Shown: one piece after another, positions 24,016-30,783 of the stretch
How positions within the stretch are numbered: position 1 is the stretch's first letter
How the letters are laid out: the number at the start of each line of letters is the position of its first letter
Translations under genes and position numbers: made by a program
Assembly (NCBI GenBank): GCA_041685755.1
Contig: JAWLFC010000001.1
Span: 62,001 to 126,000 of the forward strand
Length of the DNA stretch: 64,000 nt
Reading direction: 5' to 3'
Source: Sva-07 sp041685755
GTDB lineage: Bacteria; Actinomycetota; Acidimicrobiia; Acidimicrobiales; Ilumatobacteraceae
The notes under the pieces: generated by a model
Database searches by the model: none
The model's input: the letters and a program-made list of their open reading frames with translations, nothing else
Told to the model about the DNA's origin: nothing

Positions 24016-25080
24016 GAAGGGGGTGACGGTGACCGCCCCGGCGAGCGGCTTGCCCCTCACGTCGATCTCGACTGGCGTGCCGATCTCGACCTCGGGAGGG
24101 ACGAACGCCAGCGCGATGCCGTGGCCGAGCACGGGTGAGAAGTTGCCGCTGGTGACGACGCCGACCGTGACGCCGTCGACGGCGACGGGGCAACCGGCTC
24201 GGGCCGGGCGCCGCCCGTCGGTCTCGATGCCGACGAGGCGACGGCTGATGCCTCGCTCGCGTTCGGCGAGCGCCGGAGCCTTGCCGACGAAGCTCGGCTT
24301 GTCCCATGCGACGACCCAGCCGAGGCCGGCCTGCAGCGAGGTGATCCCGGGGCCCAGCTCGTGGCCGTGCAGCGGTAGCGCTGCCTCGAGTCGCAGCGTG
24401 TCGCGGGCGCCGAGGCCGGCCGGTGTGATCCCGACGGCCAGGAGTTCTCGCCACAACCCGGCGGCCGCGTCGGCGGGCACCGCGATCTCGACGCCGACCT
24501 CCCCCGTGTAGCCGGTTCCGGCGACGGTGCAGGCCACGCCTCTCCAGTCGCAGTGGGCCACCCGGAACCGACCGACGCCGGCTGCCCCCGGGAAGACCTC
24601 GGCCAGCAACAGCGTCGCCTGCGGGCCCTGCACGGCAATCACCGCCCGGGTCGCCGTCGTGTCGGGGCCGCCGACGGCCGCCGTCACCCGGCCGGTGTTC
24701 GAGGCGTTCGGCATCACGTCGAACACGTCGACGCCACTGTCGTCGCCGCGGTCGGCGTGAGGGTGCCACCACACGATGATGTCGTCGACGACCGAGGCGT
24801 CGTCCGCATCGAGGAGGTGGGTGTACTGCGCCCGCCCCGGCCCGATCTTGGCCAGGTCGTTGGTGAGGGTCGTCTGCAGGGCGTCGAATGCGCCGGCACC
24901 CTCGACGCGCACCGTGCCGAGGTGCGACACGTCGAACATCACCGCCGACCGCCGGCAACGCAGGTGTTCCTCGATGGTGCCGGAGGGATACGCGATCGGC
25001 ATCTCCCAGCCGCCGAACTCGACCATCGTCGCACCGAGCGCCCGGTGCTCTGCGTCGAGCGGCGAGCGCTGCAGCGTCAT
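24004..25080 (-). CDS. gcvT: aminomethyltransferase, T-protein of the glycine cleavage system
   Basis: T-protein; releases ammonia from the aminomethyl-lipoyl arm of GcvH and passes the one-carbon unit to tetrahydrofolate. The 358-residue product is complete: PLDAEHRALGATMVEFGGWEMPI, the folate-site block MFDVSHLGTVRVEG, the active-site region TNDLAKIGPGRAQYT, VAGTGYTGEVGVEI and the C-terminal GNFSPVLGHGIALAFV. The ATG at 25080 overlaps the stop of the MerR gene in an ATGA arrangement, so the regulator and gcvT are translated together. Confidence 0.94.
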   Translation of the reverse strand: MTLQRSPLDAEHRALGATMVEFGGWEMPIAYPSGTIEEHLRCRRSAVMFDVSHLGTVRVEGAGAFDALQTTLTNDLAKIGPGRAQYTHLLDADDASVVDDIIVWWHPHADRGDDSGVDVFDVMPNASNTGRVTAAVGGPDTTATRAVIAVQGPQATLLLAEVFPGAAGVGRFRVAHCDWRGVACTVAGTGYTGEVGVEIAVPADAAAGLWRELLAVGITPAGLGARDTLRLEAALPLHGHELGPGITSLQAGLGWVVAWDKPSFVGKAPALAERERGISRRLVGIETDGRRPARAGCPVAVDGVTVGVVTSGNFSPVLGHGIALAFVPPEVEIGTPVEIDVRGKPLAGAVTVTPFVAP

Positions 25081-25574
25081 CCGGTTCGGCGACGGACGTC
25101 GATGTCGAGCACCGTGTCGGCAGCGGCGTCGGCGGCCGGCGCGAGGTCGGCTTCGAGTTCTTCGCGCACCCCGCCGAGCGACAGCACGTTGAGCACCCCC
25201 TGGCCGTTCTTGAGCACGTCGACGAGTTGATCGCCGTCGCACAGCATGACGCTGCCACCGTCGATGACGATGTGGGCGCTGGCGATGTCGGTGCTCACGT
25301 GCTCACGGAGGTACTCGAACACCTTGCGGACCTGCTCGAGCTTGATGCCGGCGTCGAGCAGCTTCTTGATCGTCTTCAACTCCAACAGATCGTTGTAGGA
25401 GTACGAGCGTCGGCTGCCGCTGCCGGTCGCGTCGCTCAGCGACGGTCGGATCAGGTCGGTACGGGCCCAGTAGTCGAGCTGGCGGTAGGAGATTCCCACC
25501 ACCTTGGCCGTCTGGGTGCCGCTGTAGCCGATCGCCGCCGAAGCGGCACGGGGGACGTCTGGTGTGTTCTGCAC
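25077..25574 (-). CDS. MerR-family regulator coupled to gcvT (Rv1830-like)
   Basis: MerR-type DNA-binding protein: GYSGTQTAKVVGISYRQLDYWART is the winged helix-turn-helix and SYSYNDLLELKTIKKLLDAGI the second wing and first dimer helix. The effector region is a conserved dimeric domain (VVIDGGSVMLCDGDQLVDVL) as in mycobacterial Rv1830, which sits beside gcv genes. I chose GTG at 25574 because GGAGG lies 6 nt upstream; an ATG at 25604 and GTG at 25607 give 10-11 extra residues without one. The length is 165 residues. Its stop overlaps the gcvT start. It probably regulates its own operon. Confidence 0.85.
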   Translation of the reverse strand: MQNTPDVPRAASAAIGYSGTQTAKVVGISYRQLDYWARTDLIRPSLSDATGSGSRRSYSYNDLLELKTIKKLLDAGIKLEQVRKVFEYLREHVSTDIASAHIVIDGGSVMLCDGDQLVDVLKNGQGVLNVLSLGGVREELEADLAPAADAAADTVLDIDVRRRTG

Positions 25575-25646
25575 GGAATGCCTCCGGTTCGTTTCGCCCA
25601 ACATCACGACCGTGTCCGAGCACGTCGCACGTTCTCACTCCCGCAG

Positions 25647-25676
25647 CTCACAGGTGCGTAGTTACGGAGATGTGAG
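25647..25676. promoter_or_regulatory. spaced inverted repeat in the MerR/CNB divergent promoter region
   Basis: CTCACA (25647-25652) and TGTGAG (25671-25676) are exact inverted repeats 18 bp apart, between the MerR gene and the divergent cyclic-nucleotide-binding gene. MerR operators are symmetric and this gap is the only regulatory space they share. The regulator is not established; the half-sites are in the reverse order of a CRP site. Confidence 0.35.
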
Positions 25677-25763
25677 GTGGCGAACACTACGGGAGTTCCC
25701 GGCCGGTCGTCAACACTGGCTAAGGTCCCGCCTACCGACGAGACGCAGTGGTGAGGATTCGCA

Positions 25764-26195
25764 ATGAAGGTCGACCCCAAGGTGGTTGCAGCACTCAAGA
25801 ACATCAGCCTGTTCAAGGCGTTGGACGAGTCGAGTCTGGCCAGTATCGCCCAGCAGATGAAGACCTATCGCTTCGCCGCCGGGGCGTCGGTCATCGACGA
25901 GGAGGCCTCCGGCAAGTTCGGCCGTCTCTATTCGGTGGTCAGCGGAACCGCCGAGGCGCGAGTCCACGACCAAGCGGTGGCCACGTTCGGCCCGGGCGAC
26001 TCCTTCGGAGAGATGAGCGTGCTCGACGGCCAACCGCGCTCGGCGGCTGTCGTGGCGACGAGTGAGCTCGAAACGCTCGGCCTGTCGTCGTGGAACATGC
26101 GGGCGTTGCTGCGTGAGGAACCCGAGATCGCCATGAGCGTCATCACCGAGTTGGTCGGCCGACTGCGTGCATCCGACCAGGAGCTCATCGACTGA
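25764..26195 (+). CDS. stand-alone cyclic nucleotide-binding domain protein
   Basis: The 143 residues form one cyclic-nucleotide-binding domain with no DNA-binding or enzyme domain attached. The phosphate-binding cassette FGEMSVLDGQPRSAAVVA is complete, with the Glu and Arg that contact cAMP ribose and phosphate. A helical N-terminus (KVVAALKNISLFKAL) and C-terminal helix flank it. It probably senses cAMP and acts through a partner. ATG follows GTGAGG. It is inserted on the opposite strand between the MerR-gcvT pair and the DUF151-MerR-garA-gcvH genes, an addition compared with mycobacteria. A relative is at 31559-32044. Confidence 0.86.
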   Translation: MKVDPKVVAALKNISLFKALDESSLASIAQQMKTYRFAAGASVIDEEASGKFGRLYSVVSGTAEARVHDQAVATFGPGDSFGEMSVLDGQPRSAAVVATSELETLGLSSWNMRALLREEPEIAMSVITELVGRLRASDQELID

Positions 26196-26207
26196 GCGTC
26201 GCCGCCC

Positions 26208-26696
26208 TCAGCTGCCGAAGTCCTCGGGGCTGACGTTCTCGATGAAGTCCTTGAACTCGTCGATGATCTCGGCGGCGTCGTCGTCGGCCTCGACCACCGG
26301 TTCCTGACCGACCTCGTCGATCAGTTCTTCCGACGCGAACATCGGCGCCGCACAGCGCACGGCGATGGCGACGGCGTCGGAGGGCCGAGCGGAGATCACC
26401 TTGTCGCCCGACGGTGTCGCCAGGTGGAGTTCGGCGAAGTAGGTGCGGTCACGCATCTCGGTCACCACGACGCGGGTGACGGAGGCGTCGAGCTCGCCGA
26501 GCAACGTCAGCAGCAGATCGTGCGTGAGCGGGCGGGGCGGAACGACACCCTCGAGCGCATAGTGGATCGCCGACGCCTCGGGACTGCCGATGTAGATCGG
26601 GAGCAACCGGTGACGGCCATCGGCCTCGCGCAGCAGGAGCATCGGCGTGTTGGCGGGAATCTCGACCCGAACTCCGATCAGCTCCAAGGGGACCAC
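26208..26696 (-). CDS. DUF151 / bifunctional nuclease domain protein
   Basis: DUF151 protein (Rv1829-like in mycobacteria), 162 residues. The conserved core reads LPIYIGSPEASAIHYALEG, then RPLTHDLLLTLL and ISARPSDAVAIAVR, in the usual order. Plant members have nuclease activity, but the bacterial function is unclear. The C-terminus is a strongly acidic tail (VVEADDDAAEIIDEFKDFIENV). The start is GTG with a -10 (TACAGT) 6 nt before it. It sits between the two MerR genes, the same place as in M. tuberculosis. Confidence 0.88.
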   Translation of the reverse strand: MVPLELIGVRVEIPANTPMLLLREADGRHRLLPIYIGSPEASAIHYALEGVVPPRPLTHDLLLTLLGELDASVTRVVVTEMRDRTYFAELHLATPSGDKVISARPSDAVAIAVRCAAPMFASEELIDEVGQEPVVEADDDAAEIIDEFKDFIENVSPEDFGS

Positions 26697-26702
26697 GACG
26701 TC

Positions 26703-26708
26703 ACTGTA
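26703..26708 (-). promoter_or_regulatory. -10 element (TACAGT, minus strand) of the DUF151 gene
   Basis: TACAGT on the minus strand ends 6 nt before the GTG at 26696. Confidence 0.42.
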
Positions 26709-26756
26709 CCGGCGACGGCCGCGCCCCGTGACGCGGGAGGGAGTCCGAGCGGGAGA

Positions 26757-27716
26757 TCAGTGCTGGCGCAGTGCCGAACGCATCAGCGCCGCCCGCAGAC
26801 GCCCGCCGATCTGCTCGAACTCCTGCAACCGGGCGATCGCCTCGGCTCGGGCTTCGGGGTTGCGCTGGCGCAGCAGTGGTTGGATCAGCTGTTCGAGCAG
26901 ACCCGCCTCGCGATCGGCAGCCACCCGCCACCCCCGGAGGTGCCGGGCCTCGAGGCCGGCGTCGAGCAGACGCTTCGAGATCGTCGCGATCTCGACGGCG
27001 TCCTCGTCGAAGGGACCCTCGGTCCGGTTCGACTGCGACACCACCACCCCGTAGGACTGCAGGTCGTCGAGTTGGTCGCGTGTCAGACCGGCCATGGCGC
27101 ACAGCTCGTCGGCGTTCAACAACAGCCCCGGCAGGACCGCGCCGGCCGGCCCGGCTGCCCTGGTCGACTCGACCGGCGACGCCGGCGGTGCAGCCGGCTC
27201 AGCGGCGACCACCGGTTCGGGTGTGGCGTCGGGGTCCGATGGCGGTGGGGCGACGTCGGTGCGCTGGAACAGCAGCGCCGCCCCGGACAGCTCCTCCTCG
27301 CCCGTCGCCCTGTCGTCGGTGGCAGTGCGACCGACGCCTCCGGCGCTCGGGTGACTGCGGGGCTGGGGCTCGGTCTGGTCGGAGACGTTCTTGATGCCGC
27401 GCGGCCGGGGGTTCTCGTTGGTCGGGTCGATCTCGCCGGAGTCGATGCGGTCCTTGATCACCCTCAGCGGGAGGTAGTTCTCGCGCTGTTCGTGCAGGAT
27501 GCGGCGCAGCAGTTCGACGTCGTCGCCGTAGAACTTGCGATAGCCCGACGCCGTTCGCTCGGGATCGATCAGGCCCTGGCTCTCCAGGAACCGGATCTTG
27601 GAGATCGTGACGTCGGGGAACTCCTCGAGCAGCAGCGCCAGCACCTCGCCGATCGAGAGGTGCACACCGGCAGGTGGCGCCGCCGGTGTGGCCGTCGGGT
27701 GCGCCGAGTCAGGCAT
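26757..27716 (-). CDS. MerR-family regulator, Rv1828-like
   Basis: Regulator of 319 residues. The MerR winged helix is atypical in starting with LSIGEVLALLLEEFPDVTISKIRFLESQGLI, the form seen in mycobacterial Rv1828, followed by SGYRKFYGDDVELLRRIL. A Pro/Ala-rich linker (about 150-205) leads to a second helical domain LLLNADELCAMAGLTRDQLDDLQSYG that looks like a duplicated MerR-type helix pair, and to a C-terminal helical region. ATG at 27716 lies 8 bp inside the garA-like gene, so the two are coupled. Confidence 0.85.
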   Translation of the reverse strand: MPDSAHPTATPAAPPAGVHLSIGEVLALLLEEFPDVTISKIRFLESQGLIDPERTASGYRKFYGDDVELLRRILHEQRENYLPLRVIKDRIDSGEIDPTNENPRPRGIKNVSDQTEPQPRSHPSAGGVGRTATDDRATGEEELSGAALLFQRTDVAPPPSDPDATPEPVVAAEPAAPPASPVESTRAAGPAGAVLPGLLLNADELCAMAGLTRDQLDDLQSYGVVVSQSNRTEGPFDEDAVEIATISKRLLDAGLEARHLRGWRVAADREAGLLEQLIQPLLRQRNPEARAEAIARLQEFEQIGGRLRAALMRSALRQH

Positions 27717-28197
27717 CGTGCCGTTCGAAGAAGACGAGGCGGAACTTGCCGATCTGGAGTTCGTCGCCGTGGCGGAGCACCACCTTGTCGATGCGCTCCT
27801 GGTTGACGTAGGTGCCGTTGAGCGAGCCGGCATCGCTGACGACGTAGCCGTCGGGGGTCCGCTCGATCTCGGCATGGCGACGCGACACGGTGATGTCGTC
27901 GAGGCTGATCTCCGACTCCGGATGGCGTCCGAGACGCGTGACGGGCTCGACGAGGGGAAACCGCGATCCGGCCTGGGCGCCCGCCCGGACGATCAGCACC
28001 CCGATCTCGGTGGGCAGCTCGCCGACGGGGACGACGACGTCGTCGTCGGTGCCGGGCGCGTCCTGGAGCGGATCGACCGTCGTGAGCGTGATCGTGCGAT
28101 CGTCGAGGGAGTCGAGCGGGGAGCCGCAGCTCGAACAGAAGCTGCTCGTCGGCGGGTTGCGGTGTCCGCACTGGTTGCAGAACACGTAGGAACTCAT
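27709..28197 (-). CDS. garA: GarA-like FHA-domain protein with N-terminal zinc ribbon
   Basis: FHA protein related to GarA, which controls 2-oxoglutarate use by binding 2-oxoglutarate decarboxylase and glutamate dehydrogenase until phosphorylated by PknG/PknB. The FHA core has LGRHPESEISLDDITVSRRH and GSLNGTYVN, with the phosphothreonine-contacting Arg91, Ser105 and Asn127, near identical to GarA. Upstream, TITLTTVDP (Thr35-Thr40) occupies the place of the GarA phospho-switch ETTSVF. The N-terminus has a zinc ribbon C7-C10/C21-C24 that GarA lacks. The protein is 162 residues. It is one base downstream of gcvH and overlaps the next MerR gene. Confidence 0.87.
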   Translation of the reverse strand: MSSYVFCNQCGHRNPPTSSFCSSCGSPLDSLDDRTITLTTVDPLQDAPGTDDDVVVPVGELPTEIGVLIVRAGAQAGSRFPLVEPVTRLGRHPESEISLDDITVSRRHAEIERTPDGYVVSDAGSLNGTYVNQERIDKVVLRHGDELQIGKFRLVFFERHDA

Positions 28198-28198
28198 C

Positions 28199-28579
28199 TC
28201 AGCCCTCGGTGAGCGTGCGGTAGGCGTCGGCGTCCATCAACGCATCGAGCTCGGCGGGGTCCTCGAACCTGATGCGACAGATCCATCCCTCGCCGTACGG
28301 GTCACTGTTGAGCAGTTCGGGCTGCGACTCCAGGGCGTCGTTGACCGCGGCGACCGAACCGGACACCGGGGCGTAGATGTCGCTGACCGACTTGGTGCTC
28401 TCCACCTCGGAGAAGCTGTCGCCGGCAGAGACCGACGTGCCGGTCTCGGGCATCTCCACGAACACGACGTCGCCGAGCGCGTCCTGCGCGTACTCGGTGA
28501 TCCCGATCGTGGCCGTGTCGCCGTCGACCCTCACCCATTCGTGATCGGTCGAGTAGCGGAGTTCGGCGGGGATGTTCAT
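28199..28579 (-). CDS. gcvH: glycine cleavage system H protein
   Basis: Lipoyl carrier of the glycine cleavage system, shuttling the aminomethyl group between GcvP and GcvT. The 126-residue product is full length: LRYSTDHEWVRVDGDTATIGIT, then the lipoylated Lys63 in EVESTKSVSDIYAPVSG, and the C-terminal NSDPYGEGWICRIRF. It heads the transcript gcvH-garA-merR. TACCGT ends 6 nt before the ATG, suggesting a leaderless message. gcvP has its own glycine riboswitch 5 kb away. Confidence 0.97.
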   Translation of the reverse strand: MNIPAELRYSTDHEWVRVDGDTATIGITEYAQDALGDVVFVEMPETGTSVSAGDSFSEVESTKSVSDIYAPVSGSVAAVNDALESQPELLNSDPYGEGWICRIRFEDPAELDALMDADAYRTLTEG

Positions 28580-28585
28580 GGCGCA

Positions 28586-28591
28586 ACGGTA
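28586..28591 (-). promoter_or_regulatory. -10 element (TACCGT, minus strand) of gcvH-garA-merR
   Basis: TACCGT on the minus strand ends 6 nt before the ATG at 28579. Confidence 0.48.
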
Positions 28592-28598
28592 CCTGGCT

Positions 28599-29249
28599 TC
28601 ACTGGTCGACTCGAACGGCGTCGGCGGACAACGTCCCGGCGAGGGCTCGACGCACCTGGGGAATATAGGCGATCGCGGTCCAGTAGCTCAGGATCAGCCC
28701 GGGGATGCCGAGGACCCATGCAACCACCTCGAACCAGTCGGCGCCGGGCATCTCGCTGTTGCCCATCAGGAAACCGGGGACGGCGAACATCAACAGGAAC
28801 GTGGCGAGCTTGCCCCAGTAGGTGACGTCGATGCGCGGCATCTTGTACAGGAGGGTGGCGATCGCCATCATCAGCCCGACGAGCACCTCTCTGGCCAGGA
28901 CGGCGAGCGCGAACCACAGCGGGATGGAACCGTCGACGATGATGGCGGTGATGGCGACGAGGAACAGGAGCCGGTCGACCGTCGGGTCGAACACCTTGCC
29001 GAACTCGCTGACCTGTCCGAGCCGGCGGGCCAGGTAGCCGTCGACCCAGTCGGTGGCGCCCAGCGCGCCGAGCATCCACGCTGCTGCCGCCCGGTGCTCG
29101 AGGCCGAACAGCACGTAGAGGAACACGGGCAGGCACAGCAGTCGGGCCAGGGTGAACGCATTGGGGATCGTCCAGAGCCCGTCGAACATCGACACCGACG
29201 ACGATCCGGACGCCGCCGTGCCAGGGGTCGACGGGGTGTCGTGGGTCAC
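28599..29249 (-). CDS. pgsA: CDP-alcohol phosphatidyltransferase (PgsA-like)
   Basis: Membrane enzyme that transfers a phosphatidyl group from CDP-diacylglycerol to an alcohol; glycerol 3-phosphate is the likeliest acceptor. The signature D-x2-D-G-x2-A-R-x8-G-x3-D-x3-D is intact in ATDWVDGYLARRLGQVSEFG followed by KVFDPTVDR. Six hydrophobic segments fill the rest of the 216 residues. Specific assignment to PgsA rather than another CDP-alcohol transferase is tentative. It starts with GTG and a -10 box 7 nt upstream. In mycobacteria pgsA2 also lies a few genes from gcvH. Confidence 0.84.
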   Translation of the reverse strand: MTHDTPSTPGTAASGSSSVSMFDGLWTIPNAFTLARLLCLPVFLYVLFGLEHRAAAAWMLGALGATDWVDGYLARRLGQVSEFGKVFDPTVDRLLFLVAITAIIVDGSIPLWFALAVLAREVLVGLMMAIATLLYKMPRIDVTYWGKLATFLLMFAVPGFLMGNSEMPGADWFEVVAWVLGIPGLILSYWTAIAYIPQVRRALAGTLSADAVRVDQ

Positions 29250-29256
29250 GGCTCAC

Positions 29257-29262
29257 AGCGTA
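29257..29262 (-). promoter_or_regulatory. -10 element (TACGCT, minus strand) of pgsA
   Basis: TACGCT ends 7 nt before the GTG of pgsA and shares its TA bases with the divergent -10 of the HIT gene. Confidence 0.45.
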
Positions 29263-29266
29263 GGGT
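29261..29266 (+). promoter_or_regulatory. -10 element (TAGGGT) of the HIT gene
   Basis: TAGGGT ends 6 nt before the ATG at 29273 and overlaps the -10 of pgsA by 2 bp, so the two promoters should exclude each other. Confidence 0.45.
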
Positions 29267-29272
29267 GCCCGC

Positions 29273-29698
29273 ATGAGCACGGTGTTCACGAAGATCATCG
29301 ACGGCGAGTTCCCCGGCACGTTCGTGTGGCGTGACGAGCAGTGCGTCGCGTTCATGTCGATCAACCCGATGGCTCCCGGCCACGTGCTGGTCGTGCCGAT
29401 CGACGAGGTCGACCACTGGGTCGACGCCTCCCCCGAGCTCACGGCCCACCTGTTCGCCGTGACGCACACGATCGGCCGCGCCCAACAGGCGGCGTTCGAC
29501 TGCGAGCGCGTCGGGGTGATCGTCGCCGGCTACGAGGTGCCGCACACCCACATCCACGTGCTCCCGACGAACTCGATGAGCCAGCTCAGCTTCGCAAATG
29601 CCGCGGCGTCGGTCGACCGCGCCGATCTCGACGCCTGGGCGGAGGCGATCCGAGCCGAACTCCGTCGTGGCGGTGCGAGTGGTGTGAGCGACGAGTAG
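29273..29698 (+). CDS. HIT-family nucleotide hydrolase
   Basis: Histidine-triad protein, a cytoplasmic hydrolase or transferase acting on nucleoside phosphoramidates or dinucleotides. The 141-residue protein begins with FTKIIDGEFPGTFVWRDE, the usual HINT start. It continues with MAPGHVLVVP and has the triad PHTHIHVLPT, in which His-x-His-x-His is followed by Leu rather than His in the last position, as in many HIT relatives. The substrate cannot be named. It stands alone and is divergent from pgsA. Confidence 0.9.
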   Translation: MSTVFTKIIDGEFPGTFVWRDEQCVAFMSINPMAPGHVLVVPIDEVDHWVDASPELTAHLFAVTHTIGRAQQAAFDCERVGVIVAGYEVPHTHIHVLPTNSMSQLSFANAAASVDRADLDAWAEAIRAELRRGGASGVSDE

Positions 29699-29734
29699 TC
29701 GGGGGCGCTTCACGTCGAACGGCTCCACGGGACG

Positions 29735-30763
29735 TCAGTCGTCGTGGCGGTGGTGGAGATCCGGTACGTGGAGGTGGTCATGGACCACCTGGCGATGCCG
29801 GTGGATGTGGGAGTGCCGCCCGGCGACGCCCCCGTCGTGGAGGTGATCGTGATGTCCGTCGTCGTGGCGGTGCTCGTGCTCGTGGACCGTGTCGCGATGA
29901 CGATGTGTGTGCTGGTGCGCGGATCGCAGCGACACCGCCACGCCGCTCGCGGCGACCATCGCGGCGACGACCTCGATGGCCGAGATGTCGTCACCGAGGA
30001 AGCTCCAGGCGATCGCCGCCCCGATGAACGGCGCTGTCGCGAAGATCGCCTGGCCTCTCGCCGCCCCGAGATCGCGGGCTCCCTTGACCCACAGCGTGAT
30101 CGAGAGGCCGTACCCGCCGGCACCGATTGCCAGGGCGGCGATCACGTCGGACGGCGTCGTGTTCGCACCCCACCCGGTTGCGAGCAGACCGATCGCGACG
30201 TTCGCGCTGCCGGCGATCAGGCCTTTGAGCATGACGACGTGTTCAGGAGCGAGGCGCTCGATGCTCGCGGTCACGCCGTTGTCGAACCCCCACGCGACGC
30301 AGGCGGCGACGACGAGCAACGCACCGACATCGACGGTCGCACCCGGTTGCCAGGCGAGCATCCCGCCAGCGACGGTGATCAACCCCGCCGCCGTCCACAT
30401 CCGCGCCCCGATGTGCTCGCGGAACACGACGGCCGCCAGCACCACCGTCGCCGCGAGTTCGGCGTTGAGCAGGATCGACGCCGTCGCTGCGTTGGTGCGT
30501 GCGAGGCCGGCGACGAGCAACACCGGCCCGACGGCGCCGCCCGTCACCACCGCCGCCATGGCCGGCCGCCATTCCGCTCGCAGCGCACCCGCCGTGGGTG
30601 GCCGGCGGACCGTGGCCGGCGCCGCGGCCGCCGCCGCCCCGACGTACAACAGGCCGGCCAGCGTGAACGGCGGCACCGAGCCGGCCAACTGTGACGCGAG
30701 CGGCGTCGATGCTCCGAACAGCACGGCGGCCACCAGGCACCGAAGGACCCCGACCCGGCTCAC
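29735..30763 (-). CDS. EamA-family transporter with histidine-rich C-terminal tail
   Basis: Ten-helix drug/metabolite transporter of the EamA (DMT) superfamily. Two repeats of about five hydrophobic segments cover residues 1-280, with SILLNAELAATVVLAAVVFREHIG at the end of the first repeat and FATAPFIGAAIAWSFLGDDI in the second, typical of the fold. The last 62 residues are unlike other members: 22 are histidine, alternating with Asp, Arg and Gln (HEHEHRHDDGHHDHLHD), a metal-binding tail. Efflux or sensing of Ni, Co or Zn is an inference. GTG at 30763 is preferred because the SRAP gene ends 12 bp upstream. Confidence 0.8.
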   Translation of the reverse strand: MSRVGVLRCLVAAVLFGASTPLASQLAGSVPPFTLAGLLYVGAAAAAAPATVRRPPTAGALRAEWRPAMAAVVTGGAVGPVLLVAGLARTNAATASILLNAELAATVVLAAVVFREHIGARMWTAAGLITVAGGMLAWQPGATVDVGALLVVAACVAWGFDNGVTASIERLAPEHVVMLKGLIAGSANVAIGLLATGWGANTTPSDVIAALAIGAGGYGLSITLWVKGARDLGAARGQAIFATAPFIGAAIAWSFLGDDISAIEVVAAMVAASGVAVSLRSAHQHTHRHRDTVHEHEHRHDDGHHDHLHDGGVAGRHSHIHRHRQVVHDHLHVPDLHHRHDD

Positions 30764-30765
30764 GA

Positions 30766-30783
30766 CCGATCTGATCAGATCGG
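30766..30783. promoter_or_regulatory. 18-bp perfect palindrome before the His-rich transporter gene
   Basis: CCGATCTGATCAGATCGG is a perfect inverted repeat ending 2 nt before the GTG of the transporter and covering the stop of the SRAP gene. It could be an operator or a weak stem. Confidence 0.4.

Noticed and set aside
25575..25607. Starts at 25604 or 25607 for the gcvT-linked MerR
   Set aside because: No Shine-Dalgarno sequence or -10 box; GTG at 25574 has GGAGG 6 nt upstream and begins near the conserved part.
25671..25676. CRP site in the MerR/CNB gap
   Set aside because: The half-sites are inverted relative to TGTGA-N6-TCACA and 18 bp apart, so it is not a CRP site.
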